DNA of 64,000 nucleotides, from contig NZ_BILX01000008.1 of NCBI RefSeq assembly GCF_004000785.1, positions 1 to 64,000 of the forward strand. Reading direction: 5' to 3'. Position numbers and translations under genes: made by a program. The notes under the pieces are model-generated. The model saw only the letters and a list, made by a program, of their open reading frames with translations, did no database searches and had not been told where the DNA came from. Source of the DNA: Paenibacillus ehimensis NBRC 15659 (GTDB taxonomy: Bacteria; Bacillota; Bacilli; Paenibacillales; NBRC-103111). This document shows, piece by piece, positions 46,079-54,146 of the stretch (position 1 is its first letter; the number at the start of each line of letters is the position of its first letter).

Positions 46079-46105
46079 TAAAAAACGGCCGCAAAATGCG
46101 ACCGT
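46079..46105 (-). terminator. Terminator of the chitosanase gene
   Basis: ACGGTCGCA / TGCGGCCGT (one G-T pair) with a TTT loop, followed on the minus strand by six T. Confidence 0.85.
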
Positions 46106-46137
46106 CCTTACGAACGAACATGATAATATGAAAAAGA

Positions 46138-47046
46138 TCACTTCATTTCCCAGTTCGTGACTTGAGCAATCTCGGCATCGACGTTCTTCAGATTCATTTT
46201 CCCCATGTCCAGGAGGGTGTCCCATTGTTTTACGCGGTTTTTACCGTTAGGAGGCTGGTTGTATTCGTTGGTATCCACAACCAAGGTACGTTTGGCATGG
46301 AATTTCTTCAAGAAGGTTTTCTCGTTCGTACTGCTGCCGGAACGGGCGAGCAGGCCTTGGAGCGTATTGGAGTCGCCGGTGGCGCCTTGATTCAAAGCCG
46401 TATCGACAAACGATCCGATCGTCAACGCACTGGTAAAGCCGCGCTGACGCGCTTGTTCGACGCTGTACCGGATATACACGTTATAGAAGGTTTCCCACAT
46501 CGCTTTTCTCCAAGCCGGATCGTTTTGCAGCTTTTTAATCTTGCCGCAGAAAACCTTCTCGCTATCTTTAATTTCCAGAATCGAGCCTTTCATTTTCCCG
46601 TTGATGCCAAGGCGCTTCAATGCGCCTTCGACCGACGGGTTGCCGGCTCCTTTGGCGGCATCATAGGCTTTGAAGAGTTCCGGGCCATCGGGATGGGTAT
46701 CTCTGGGGCCGCCTGTGGTAGCGCCGAAAATGCCGATCGTATACCCGCGCTCATCATTAATGTCTTCGCAATACCCGTAGTATTTGATCCAGTTCAAATC
46801 GTCCTGCTCCGGTTTATTGATGAGCTTCATGATATTGTTCCACTGCTCGCCATCAAGACCCGTACGATCACGGAGGAATTGCAGGGTTTCCGGAGAGAAA
46901 TTATCGTCAGGAGAGGCTGCGGCCGCTTTGGATGGCTGGAACAAAGCGGTTGCGCCAAACAAGGAAGCCAATAAGGTAAAACAACAAAGGAATGCCAACA
47001 GTTTTCTTGCCGGGCTTTTGGATGGTTTCCCATTGGACATATGCAT
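46138..47046 (-). CDS. csn: Secreted GH46 chitosanase
   Basis: A 302-residue exported enzyme. The signal peptide covers about 1-44 with a long basic n-region and cleavage after AAAA-S. The GH46 domain shows the signature YGYCEDINDERGYTIG, in which E94 is the candidate general acid, followed by D116 in GGPRDTHPDG as the candidate base. The C-terminal half contains ALNQGATGDSNTLQGLL, a GH46 hallmark. It hydrolyses chitosan outside the cell. AGGAGGG precedes the ATG. Upstream lie three copies of a palindromic operator, one overlapping a TATAAT, so expression is probably repressed until chitosan sugars are sensed; the regulator is not in the window. Confidence 0.92.
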   Translation of the reverse strand: MHMSNGKPSKSPARKLLAFLCCFTLLASLFGATALFQPSKAAAASPDDNFSPETLQFLRDRTGLDGEQWNNIMKLINKPEQDDLNWIKYYGYCEDINDERGYTIGIFGATTGGPRDTHPDGPELFKAYDAAKGAGNPSVEGALKRLGINGKMKGSILEIKDSEKVFCGKIKKLQNDPAWRKAMWETFYNVYIRYSVEQARQRGFTSALTIGSFVDTALNQGATGDSNTLQGLLARSGSSTNEKTFLKKFHAKRTLVVDTNEYNQPPNGKNRVKQWDTLLDMGKMNLKNVDAEIAQVTNWEMK

Positions 47047-47145
47047 AGTAATCCCTCCTAAAATATGGACCTCATGAATAACAACGGGCGGCTTGCCGAC
47101 TCACAGACGAATTCAAATCTAATGATCCTTCTCCTTTCGTCAACC

Positions 47146-47167
47146 AAAATATAAACGATTATACTTT
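47146..47167. promoter_or_regulatory. Chitosanase operator copy 1, overlapping a -10 box
   Basis: A TATAAACG/ATTATA palindrome centred on 47156/47157. On the minus strand it contains TATAAT. It is about 100 bases upstream of the chitosanase start, is nearest to the gene, and best placed to block RNA polymerase. Confidence 0.6.
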
Positions 47168-47225
47168 TGCACAGCAGTTAGCCCATCGGATTAACAAATT
47201 AGGCCATTTCCTCCCTTCTTCATTT

Positions 47226-47247
47226 TATATATAAACGTATACACTTT
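47226..47247. promoter_or_regulatory. Chitosanase operator copy 2
   Basis: TATATAAACGTATACACTTT, centred on 47236/47237. It shares the core ATAAACG with copies 1 and 3 and is imperfectly palindromic. It lies 80 bases from copy 1 and 39 from copy 3. Confidence 0.5.
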
Positions 47248-47264
47248 AGTGGGACTCACCCCCT

Positions 47265-47286
47265 AAAGTATAAACGTTTATACTTT
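47265..47286. promoter_or_regulatory. Chitosanase operator copy 3, perfect palindrome
   Basis: A perfect 22-base palindrome of the form AAAGTATAAAC-GTTTATACTTT centred on 47275/47276. The remaining sequence of this 439-base gap shows no gene. Confidence 0.65.
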
Positions 47287-47429
47287 TAGGCTAAAAGAGA
47301 TGTCGTATTTGAAAAGCAGACCCGTGTTGCGTACAACAGCGAATCACTTTTAACCTCGGATCGCATAACCACTTACTTCCAGATTAACATCATCGCCGGT
47401 CCTTGTGAAGACACTTTTTTTAAATTTAT

Positions 47430-47471
47430 AAAAGAAAACGCGCTCATGGAGCAGGCTTCTCCCGGGCGCGT
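47430..47471 (-). terminator. Terminator of the YxeA-ABC operon
   Basis: ACGCGC / GCGCGT outside and GAG/CTC inside form the stem, followed on the minus strand by TTTTCTTTTATAAATTT. Confidence 0.75.
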
Positions 47472-47485
47472 CTTAGCTGTAGGTA

Positions 47486-47818
47486 TTACCACTTGATTGC
47501 TTTGGGAATGTCTTCTTTTTTTACTTCTTCCCATTCTTGCGCGTAAGCGCCTTTTGCCAATACTTTTAGATAGGTCCCCGGCAGTAAGGAAAGGCTTGCC
47601 GTGAACGTGACCTCTTTCTTTTCCCCCTGGGCATTGTAACCGGCCAACACGTACTTGTATCGGCCCTCATCGGGCTCTCCCGGTTTAGTAATTTGGACAT
47701 AAACATATTCTTTTGTCATTAAGGGGTTGAAACGGTCGACTACGTCTTTGTACTTTATACCAACCAGAACCGCCAAAATCACAATGACTAAAGCTGCTAT
47801 GGAGCCGCCTTTTTTCAT
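47486..47818 (-). CDS. YxeA-family small exported protein
   Basis: A 110-residue protein with an N-terminal hydrophobic anchor or signal (5-20) and the YxeA/DUF1093 domain: YVYVQITKP, the RYKYVLAGYNAQGEKKEVTFTA strands, LLPGTYLKVLAKG and WEEVKKEDIPK. In Bacillus, yxeA follows yxdLM and responds to peptide stress. It lies 40 bases after the permease gene and shares its transcript. Function in the family is not established. Confidence 0.85.
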   Translation of the reverse strand: MKKGGSIAALVIVILAVLVGIKYKDVVDRFNPLMTKEYVYVQITKPGEPDEGRYKYVLAGYNAQGEKKEVTFTASLSLLPGTYLKVLAKGAYAQEWEEVKKEDIPKAIKW

Positions 47819-47858
47819 GGTTTGTCTTCTCCTTCCTTTTGTACCCTTTATTCATGCT

Positions 47859-49787
47859 CTACATGGCATGTTTGACAATCTTTTGGTAATAACCGATGGT
47901 TAACACGGCAAACACAAAGTAAATCAAGGCGTACACCCCCATCGCAATCGCCGACGGCACGACGATGCTGGAAAGCGCCAAGATGGATGCCGCTTTGACG
48001 GCAAATACGGAATGCACAAGCCCAATCAAGAGCGGTATGGCGAAGACGAACAGCTGTTTGCGTACAATTCCCCTCATGATGGCATTCACGTCGAAGCCGA
48101 GCTGCCGAAGGGTCACAAAGCTCCTCTTCTCCTGCTCCGCTTCCGTCATCTGTTTGAAATACAGGATGCTGCCGGTCGAAATAAGAAAGACGAGACCAAG
48201 AAATCCCGATATGAAAATGAGCAGCCCGAACGTCTGGAGTGTAGCTTCATATTGCGTATGGAAATCGGGCATAAACCGATCTTCCTTTGTATACTTCGCA
48301 TAGAGGCCGGACGCCTTGGCACGCTCCTTTTTGTCGGGAATCAGGTACGTGTCGAAACGTACCGCTTCAAAATCGGGCGAGGTCCGCATGCTCTCCCTGA
48401 GCTCCTTAAAGGTTGATTCATCTGTCACGAGTTGAGCGCCATACACATTAAAATTCATGGCAAATTTAACGACGAGTCCTGTCAGTCGAAGCGTCTCCGT
48501 ACCTCCGTTTTTGCCCGGTTCGATCTCCTGTGGAAATTTCTTATTCTCTTCCGTGTTCTTTCCGGCAAGATTTGCCCGACCGTCGAAAAGAACCGCTTCC
48601 CCTTTGCCAGGCACCTTGATGTCCGCCCCGGCCTCCAGAAGCTGTTCAGCAGGAAGAAAGAGCAGCCCCCGGTAATCGCTCTTCGAATGATTGTCCGGAT
48701 CGCGGATTTTTCCCATCAGCCGCACGGCTTCCACGGGCTTATGGACGAATGTGATCCCCTCCTTTTGCAGCTCCTCGCTGAACGACTTTGAATCCGTCCC
48801 GTTATTCTCGAAGATAAAATCGTACGGCAGCGAGATCCGGGTATCGCTTTCCGCAGAAAAGTAAAGCGAGTAGCTCATCGCGACCATCGTGAGCGTCATC
48901 GCCGACAGCACGGTAATTAAGGTCAGCGAGTTGGCATTCGCCTTCATCCGGTGCATAAGCGGCGCGAGGGACAAACTGTTGGCCAGTCCGAGGTGTCCGT
49001 CTTTGCTCTTCCGGAACAGATAGAAGGCCCAACCAATCGTGACACGGAACAGAAGATACGTGCCCAAGATGGTCGACAGGAGAACCAATAGCATGTTAAA
49101 GAACAGCATGTCGTTCACCATATGCCCTGAAAGCCAATAGCCGAAACCAATGAGCGCTATGCCCAATAAGGCCAGGAACGCCGCAACGGCAGAATTCGGC
49201 TTTTTCGGATGCTCGCCCTGTTGGTCCGCATGAAACAGTTGGAGCAAGGTGCTGCGATACACCGTTAGCAGCATCTGGATCGAGGTGAGCACGATCAGCG
49301 CGGCAAACACGATAACCGTCTGAAGCGCAGCCGGAGCGGAGAACGTCAGCTCGATGAATCCTTCAAACCCGAGAAGCTTCATCAGAATAAGCAGGAACAG
49401 GCGCGCCACAAGAGCGCCGCTGCCGATACCTGCCAGAAGCGCGCCTGCGCCCAGCAGCACATTTTCGATGATGAGAAAGCGCGCCACTCCCTTCCTTGTC
49501 AACCCTATCAATTGGTACAGCCCGATTTCCCTGCTGCGGCGCTTCAGGAAGATACGGTTCGCGTAAACCGTGAACACGGCCACGATCAGAAGCAGCAAAA
49601 TGCCTGCCACTTGGAACGAAGCGGCGAACTTCATATCCGCACTCGACGTACGGGCAATGGATGAATCATGCTGCAGCGTGGCAAAGACGAAATACAGACT
49701 CGTGCTGAAGATGAGTGCGAAAAAATACAGGTAATAGTGTTTAATATTTTTCCGCATGCTGCGGGTGACAAGCTCAAATAACGTCAA
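47859..49787 (-). CDS. BceB/YxdM-type ABC permease
   Basis: About 642 residues, ten membrane helices in the FtsX/MacB-like arrangement: one at about 18-40, three around 55-180, two at 205-260, one at 285-310, then a large extracellular domain of about 200 residues (about 315-515) and three final helices. The large loop between helices 7 and 8 is the peptide-sensing domain of Bce-type transporters. The start is taken as TTG 49787 ([14 protein letters not shown], the usual family start) with GGGGGTGA upstream; earlier starts are possible. It overlaps the ATPase gene. It works with the kinase at 52104 in flux-sensing of antimicrobial peptides such as bacitracin or defensins. Confidence 0.88.
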   Translation of the reverse strand: MTLFELVTRSMRKNIKHYYLYFFALIFSTSLYFVFATLQHDSSIARTSSADMKFAASFQVAGILLLLIVAVFTVYANRIFLKRRSREIGLYQLIGLTRKGVARFLIIENVLLGAGALLAGIGSGALVARLFLLILMKLLGFEGFIELTFSAPAALQTVIVFAALIVLTSIQMLLTVYRSTLLQLFHADQQGEHPKKPNSAVAAFLALLGIALIGFGYWLSGHMVNDMLFFNMLLVLLSTILGTYLLFRVTIGWAFYLFRKSKDGHLGLANSLSLAPLMHRMKANANSLTLITVLSAMTLTMVAMSYSLYFSAESDTRISLPYDFIFENNGTDSKSFSEELQKEGITFVHKPVEAVRLMGKIRDPDNHSKSDYRGLLFLPAEQLLEAGADIKVPGKGEAVLFDGRANLAGKNTEENKKFPQEIEPGKNGGTETLRLTGLVVKFAMNFNVYGAQLVTDESTFKELRESMRTSPDFEAVRFDTYLIPDKKERAKASGLYAKYTKEDRFMPDFHTQYEATLQTFGLLIFISGFLGLVFLISTGSILYFKQMTEAEQEKRSFVTLRQLGFDVNAIMRGIVRKQLFVFAIPLLIGLVHSVFAVKAASILALSSIVVPSAIAMGVYALIYFVFAVLTIGYYQKIVKHAM

Positions 49788-50556
49788 CCGTGTCACCCCC
49801 GAGAACCGCCTGCACATCCATAATGTCCTTGAAGAAGGCCTGTCTCGTTTTGTCCCCGCGGTATAATTCGGAGTAGATCATCCCGTCCTTCAAAAAGACA
49901 ACGCGGCTGCAATAACTGGAGGCCACAGGATCATGGGTGACCATCACAATGGTGACGCTGCGTTTTTGATTGAGAGCTTCCATGGTCCCCAACAGCGAGG
50001 AAGCGGACTTGGAGTCAAGCGCGCCGGTCGGTTCATCCGCAAATAAGATGGCCGGCCGGTGAATGAGGGCGCGGCAGGCGGAGGTCCGCTGTTTTTGACC
50101 GCCCGATATTTCGTGCGGGTATTTGTCCGCCAGCTCTTGGATGCCGAGAATACTGGCAATGGTATGGAACTCTTCTTCCGCTTCCTTCTTATTCATTTTT
50201 CCAAGCGATAGAGGAAGGAGAATATTTTCCTTGACCGTCAACGTGTCAAGCAGATTATAGTCCTGGAAAATAAAACCCAGCTTATTCCGGCGGAAAGCGG
50301 ACAGCTCGGCATCTTTCATCGTGGAAATGTCCGCGTCTTCGATAAGAATCGTCCCTTCTGTCGGACGGTCGATGGTAGCCAGAACATTCAGCAGGGTCGT
50401 CTTTCCCGATCCGGACGGTCCCATGATTCCGACAAATTCACTCTCGAGGACACGAAGCTCGATGCCTTTTAACACTTGCTGCGCGCTTCCCTTCGTCCCG
50501 TATGATTTGCGAACATTCTGAGCGTGCAGTATCGTTTGTTGCGATATTGGATTCAT
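49774..50556 (-). CDS. BceA/YxdL-type ABC transporter ATP-binding protein
   Basis: A 260-residue ATPase of the MacB/LolD-like peptide-resistance group. It has Walker [10 protein letters not shown] (about residues 45-53), Q loop [19 protein letters not shown], signature [16 protein letters not shown], Walker [15 protein letters not shown] and switch VTHDP. It is the motor for the permease that follows with an overlap. A TnACA-N4-TGTAA site characteristic of BceR-like regulators lies 89 bases upstream of the start, supporting control by the regulator at 53.2 kb. Confidence 0.92.
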   Translation of the reverse strand: MNPISQQTILHAQNVRKSYGTKGSAQQVLKGIELRVLESEFVGIMGPSGSGKTTLLNVLATIDRPTEGTILIEDADISTMKDAELSAFRRNKLGFIFQDYNLLDTLTVKENILLPLSLGKMNKKEAEEEFHTIASILGIQELADKYPHEISGGQKQRTSACRALIHRPAILFADEPTGALDSKSASSLLGTMEALNQKRSVTIVMVTHDPVASSYCSRVVFLKDGMIYSELYRGDKTRQAFFKDIMDVQAVLGGDTVDVI

Positions 50557-50644
50557 ACCTAACCTCCAAGTTTGCTATAGCCTTATTGTAGAGTGTCCCT
50601 CCAGCTTTGTCGCACGTTTTAGATGATAAAGCGGAAAGGCAACG

Positions 50645-50658
50645 TTACAATATTGTCA
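50645..50658 (-). promoter_or_regulatory. BceR-type operator upstream of the ABC operon
   Basis: On the minus strand TGACA-ATAT-TGTAA fits the TnACA-N4-TGTAA core reported for regulators of Bce-like systems exactly. It sits about 90 bases upstream of the ATPase start, leaving room for a promoter between. The 278-base gap around it has no gene. Confidence 0.65.
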
Positions 50659-50834
50659 TGTTGCGCTATGTAAAATGGGAATAAAACAAGCAGTCAGGAT
50701 GTCTTGAGTTGTATTCCCATATATCCAGTGTGATAATTTACATTAAATGGAATATTAAGATGTCCGATATATATTAAGATAAGGAATCGGTTATAGGAAG
50801 CTAGGAGTAGTTAGCCAAAAGGGAGATATGCAGT

Positions 50835-51161
50835 ATGAATATATTGCTGAGGGTTGAACGAGAATCCGGTGGTCAGCCGATTGAGCTTGGCAATGGGCAA
50901 ATTACTGGCTTTAGCTACATCAACACAAGCCCAGCGGATTTTTTTGCCAAAGCTTATAATGTGGTACACTCGATTCAGATCCGGGGTGAGATTCCACTTC
51001 GACTGCTTCCCCCTGTGGAACAAGAGGCGGACAACTCCAATACACTGTATACATGGGCGCTTACCGAGTATAGGCCGGACAATGACTATTATCGAAGCGT
51101 GACCGTACGAATCGTAAGGTACGAAAAGACGATTCGAGAGGTCAAATTTACACATGCATAG
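50835..51161 (+). pseudogene. Truncated small structural-type protein (Hcp-like family, tentative)
   Basis: An ORF of 108 codons: MNILLRVERESGGQPIELG, then ITGFSYINTSPADFFAKAYN, IQIRGEIPL and a WALTEYRPDNDYYRSVTVRIVR segment before it stops at KFTHA. This pattern recalls a Firmicutes family of about 130-160 residues, sometimes labelled membrane-associated protease 1 and resembling tube or Hcp-like proteins, in which the strand after VKF continues for another 30-40 residues. I cannot confirm the family without a search. A second, frameshifted copy of its middle part occurs at 51632-51740. Its orientation is opposite to the Bce-like genes on both sides. Confidence 0.5.
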
Positions 51162-51337
51162 GAAGTAGCGTTAAGAGTAGTTTTGGACCTACTTTCGCAA
51201 AAGGAAAATATGGAGCTGTTTTGTTTTACGACGGGGGAAAAATTAAACAAAACCTAAATGAAGGGAAGCCAGCGACAGCAGCACAATGGGAACGATTTTT
51301 CAAGGGAGAAAGCTGGGAATCCATTTTTAGAAAATAG
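51152..51337 (+). pseudogene. C-terminal protein fragment after a frameshift
   Basis: In another frame that overlaps the end of the preceding ORF, an open stretch encodes SSFGPTFAKGKYGAVLFYD and ends NEGKPATAAQWERFFKGE..FRK-stop. The composition is that of a real soluble protein end (aromatic, Gly-rich, well mixed), and it has no start of its own. It may be the missing end of the preceding gene, shifted by one indel near 51150-51165, or a separate C-terminal module. The family was not recognised. Confidence 0.45.
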
Positions 51338-51347
51338 GGAGATGAAC

Positions 51348-51626
51348 ATGTTGGAAAAAGCGTTAATCGTATTAATCGTATTACTTTTGTTACTAACACT
51401 TTCTTATGCAATTCTTGCTATTGTTAAACCAACTGTTGTATGGAAGAGAGAATTTATTTCCAAAAAAGTGAGGAAGCCCAGTGATTTCGATTTATTGCTA
51501 ACGAGGGTATCGGGTGCTTTCCTAATACTGGCTTGTTTCGTATTAGCCTATGTATTTCTAAATAAAGTAACTAACGTCAAACTATGTTCCGCTTTTTCGA
51601 CGGCAAAAATGTGTTTCGATGTTTAA
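51348..51626 (+). CDS. Small two-helix membrane protein
   Basis: A 92-residue protein: a hydrophobic helix at about 3-27, then AIVKPTVVWKREFISKKVRKPSDFD, then a second helix at about 50-72 after LLTRVSGAFL. The layout (I-x-P-x-x-x-W after helix 1, a PS motif, then R-x-x-G at helix 2) resembles the DUF6199-like small membrane proteins; this is tentative. AGGGAG lies six bases before the ATG at 51348. It directly follows the fragment above and precedes a second copy of the same remnant, the position an immunity gene would have in a toxin cassette. Confidence 0.55.
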   Translation: MLEKALIVLIVLLLLLTLSYAILAIVKPTVVWKREFISKKVRKPSDFDLLLTRVSGAFLILACFVLAYVFLNKVTNVKLCSAFSTAKMCFDV

Positions 51627-51631
51627 TGTAA

Positions 51632-51740
51632 ATTGATACGGATACGAGGTGAAATCCCGCTTCGCTTTTTTTCCTCCTGCGGAACTGGATGCGGATACCC
51701 TTTTCTACGGAATTGGGAACAATTCGATACCATGCTTTTT
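51632..51740 (+). pseudogene. Second, frameshifted copy of the 50.8 kb gene fragment
   Basis: Bases 51632-51700 align by eye with 50970-51036 of the ORF at 50835. The two encode IRIRGEIPLRF and IQIRGEIPLRL respectively, and after removing one T the copy continues FFPPAELDADTLFYGIGNN, parallel to LLPPVEQEADNSNTLYTW. It is a duplicated remnant disrupted by at least one indel. From about 51740 to 51959 no gene was seen. Confidence 0.6.
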
Positions 51741-51959
51741 TTTAATTCGTCTGAAACTATCAGCAAGCCTTTAATGGTCTAACCTTATCGGATACATCGA
51801 GAGCTGATTGGAAAATACTTGGACACAATTGCTCTGGGCTGAGGTGTAGCAAGTATTGTTAAATCCAAATATGTGTGGGAAAGGTCTTTTTTGTGACTTC
51901 AAGGAAAATAAGTGGTCAAGACCCCATTTGTAGACATTGAAAAAAGACCCTGAGCGGTA

Positions 51960-51990
51960 AGCTGACGTCGGCCATCAACCGGCGTCAGCT
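51960..51990 (-). terminator. Strong hairpin downstream of the Bce-like kinase gene
   Basis: AGCTGACGTCGG (51960-51971) pairs with CCGGCGTCAGCT (51979-51990), with one G-T pair. On the minus strand a T6 run follows about 12 bases later. It lies 114 bases after the kinase stop. Its flanks also resemble insertion-element ends, so it may be an IS scar. Confidence 0.5.
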
Positions 51991-52103
51991 GGAAAATTGT
52001 CCAAACCCTTCGCATGACGATAAAGAGCTAATGTGCTGGAGCAAAAGACAATTGCCGAATTAAAAAAGCGGAAAAGAGGGCGCTGTTCCACGGAGCGTTC
52101 AGG

Positions 52104-53138
52104 TTACGGCAGCAATCCGGTTCGAATAGATTCGAAGTCGTTTTTCGCGGTGAACATCATACGCATCACGGTACCTTTCCCCGGTTCGGATTGCGCCTCA
52201 AGGGTAATGCCGATTTTGGCGGCAACGGTCTGCGCAAGATACAATCCAAGTCCGGTCGCCGCATTTTGCAGTCTGCCGTTGCCTCCTGTAAACCCTTTGT
52301 CGAAAATGCGCGGCAGATCGTGCGCCGGAATTCCAGGCCCCTCGTCCTTGATGCTAAGTATGACATTGCCGGCCTTCGCGGTTTCGGTCGAAATCACGAT
52401 CGTCCCGCCACCCGGGCTGTATTTCACGGCGTTCGTCAATACTTGCCGGATCATGAACCGGCACCACTTGCTATCCGTGACGACCTCCGCATCCTCTCCT
52501 TCGAATTCGACCGCGAGGTTCTTCTCCACGCACCACGAGGCCAGTTCGCGAACTTCTTTCGCTGCAAGCCGCTGAATGGCCGCTGCTTCCAAAACATAAT
52601 CCGACTCCAGGGAAGGCAGACGCGTCATATACAGCTGCCGATCGATAAGCAGGTAGATCCGCAGCCATTCCGCTTCGATTTTGCGCATCGCCGGATCGCT
52701 GCGATTGGCATCGATGGTCAGCTTCATGGCGGTGAGAGGCGCTTTGGCTTCGTGCACCCAGGAGGCGGTGTAATCATTTTCGATGAGGTGTGCCATTTTA
52801 CATTCCGATAGCTTGCGTCTGAACAAAAGATCGGCCGCGCGCAACGCCTCGCCCGTGATCTCGTCCCGAACAGTTTCGGCAACTGGCAAGGCTTCGATCC
52901 AGTCGTCATTCATTTCTTCGGCGAGTGCAGCAAGCGCCGCCGCATATTTCGTCTCTTTCCGGTAGCGCCACAGGAAAAAAGCCGTAAAAGAAAGAAGAAA
53001 CAAGGCATTCAAATACACGATGGAACTTGTTTGTACATAGATTCCTTTATCTAGCAAAATGAGCAAGTCTGTCAATCCAAGCAGCATCATAAACAGTAGA
53101 ATCCAGCTTTTCATACTGCCGACGTAGCGTATAAACAC
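52104..53138 (-). CDS. BceS/YxdK-type intramembrane-sensing histidine kinase
   Basis: A 344-residue kinase with two N-terminal membrane helices (about 11-30 and 38-57) joined by a loop of only a few residues, as in BceS. The H box is WVHEAKAPLTAMKL with H129. The N box is RQVLTNAVKYSP and the ATP-lid/G boxes are DEGPGIPAHDL and GATGLGLYLA. Lacking a sensor domain, it receives its signal from the Bce-type permease. GTG start at 53138 with GGGAGG upstream. The regulator gene is 24 bases upstream on the same strand. Confidence 0.9.
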   Translation of the reverse strand: MFIRYVGSMKSWILLFMMLLGLTDLLILLDKGIYVQTSSIVYLNALFLLSFTAFFLWRYRKETKYAAALAALAEEMNDDWIEALPVAETVRDEITGEALRAADLLFRRKLSECKMAHLIENDYTASWVHEAKAPLTAMKLTIDANRSDPAMRKIEAEWLRIYLLIDRQLYMTRLPSLESDYVLEAAAIQRLAAKEVRELASWCVEKNLAVEFEGEDAEVVTDSKWCRFMIRQVLTNAVKYSPGGGTIVISTETAKAGNVILSIKDEGPGIPAHDLPRIFDKGFTGGNGRLQNAATGLGLYLAQTVAAKIGITLEAQSEPGKGTVMRMMFTAKNDFESIRTGLLP

Positions 53139-53161
53139 CCCTGTCCTGTTCCTCCCTTCCC

Positions 53162-53845
53162 CTATAGAGTGATGGCCATGTAGCCCAATCCTTTTTTCGT
53201 TACGATGGCGTCTTCCAGCCGAAGGATGGCCAGCTTCTGGCGCAAGCGCGTAATATTCGCGGTCAGGGTATTATCGTTGACGAACTGCTCGTCTTCCCAC
53301 AGCTTGCGGATCAGGTCATGGCGCGTGACAATCTCGTTCTTCGCCTTGACGAGGATGGCGAGAATGAAAAATTCGTTTTTCGTCAATTCGACGTCTTTGC
53401 CGTCCATGCGGATGACGCCGCGTTTCATATCGATCACCGCGCCGTTCCATTCGATAAGATCGGACGTTTCTTCCCCGTAGGCATACGTGCGGCGAAGAAC
53501 AGCCTGGATTTTGGCAAGCAGCACGTCCATGTTGAACGGCTTCTGGATATAGTCGTCCGCTCCCATATTCATGGCCATGACCATATCCATCGGGTGATCG
53601 CGTGAAGAGATAAAAAGAATCGGCACCTTCGATACCGCCCGAATTTCCCGGCACCAGTGAAAGCCGTCATACTTGGGAAGCTGAACGTCCAGAACGACAA
53701 GCTGAGGCTTCTCCTGCAAAAAAGGCCCCATAACATCATCGAAGCGATCAGGTCCTATGACGCGAAAAGACCATTTCTCCAGCCTTTCCTTCAGGGAATC
53801 GAAGATAGAGGTATCGTCTTCCACAATGAAGATGCTCATGTCCAT
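53162..53845 (-). CDS. BceR/YxdJ-type response regulator
   Basis: A 227-residue OmpR-type regulator. The receiver starts MDMSIFIVEDD, with the phosphorylated Asp in LVVLDVQLPKYDG and Lys in YIQKPFN. The winged helix ends in a FVNDNTLTANITRLRQKL recognition region and TKKGLGYMAI. The NDNTLTANITRLR segment is typical of Bce-like regulators, which bind TnACA-N4-TGTAA sites such as that at 50645. The ATG at 53845 has AAAGGAAG nine bases upstream; the longer frame to 53899 is less likely. Confidence 0.9.
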   Translation of the reverse strand: MDMSIFIVEDDTSIFDSLKERLEKWSFRVIGPDRFDDVMGPFLQEKPQLVVLDVQLPKYDGFHWCREIRAVSKVPILFISSRDHPMDMVMAMNMGADDYIQKPFNMDVLLAKIQAVLRRTYAYGEETSDLIEWNGAVIDMKRGVIRMDGKDVELTKNEFFILAILVKAKNEIVTRHDLIRKLWEDEQFVNDNTLTANITRLRQKLAILRLEDAIVTKKGLGYMAITL

Positions 53846-53907
53846 TCCAATGCACTTCCTTTCCACCCCTAGTTTAAATGAAACATCTCCAATAAACAAA
53901 AAAACTA

Positions 53908-53937
53908 TATGTGACGTTTATGCAACTTTCACACATA
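53908..53937. promoter_or_regulatory. Inverted repeat upstream of the response regulator gene
   Basis: TATGTGA (53908-53914) is inverted as TCACACATA (53929-53937), with two extra bases in the right arm. It lies 63 bases before the regulator start. The remaining gap to 54088 shows no gene. Confidence 0.3.
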
Positions 53938-54088
53938 GGTATTTTGGCAGCAGACTTTTGCCGGGCCGCATTTTTTCTTTGAAGAAGTGCTGGATACGTC
54001 CGGCGCGGTCGAGAACAGGCCTGATGCTGAACCCGCTTGCTCTTGCGCGGCTGAACAGACACTGCCAAATGAAACGGCCGGTTCGCGC

Positions 54089-54116
54089 GGAAAAGGCCGC
54101 CCGCGGCGGCCTTTTC
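54089..54116. terminator. Strong symmetrical terminator
   Basis: AAAAGGCCGCC / GGCGGCCTTTT is a perfect stem with a three-base loop and works in both directions. It ends the hybrid kinase transcript, whose stop is 31 bases away. Confidence 0.85.
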
Positions 54117-54146
54117 AAATTGTTTTGAACCAACGTAGATCTTCGG

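Noticed and set aside
52033-52575. 180-codon plus-strand ORF over the kinase gene
   Set aside because: Shadow of the BceS-type kinase; only its first 20 codons lie outside that gene, and the IS-like reading there is too weak.
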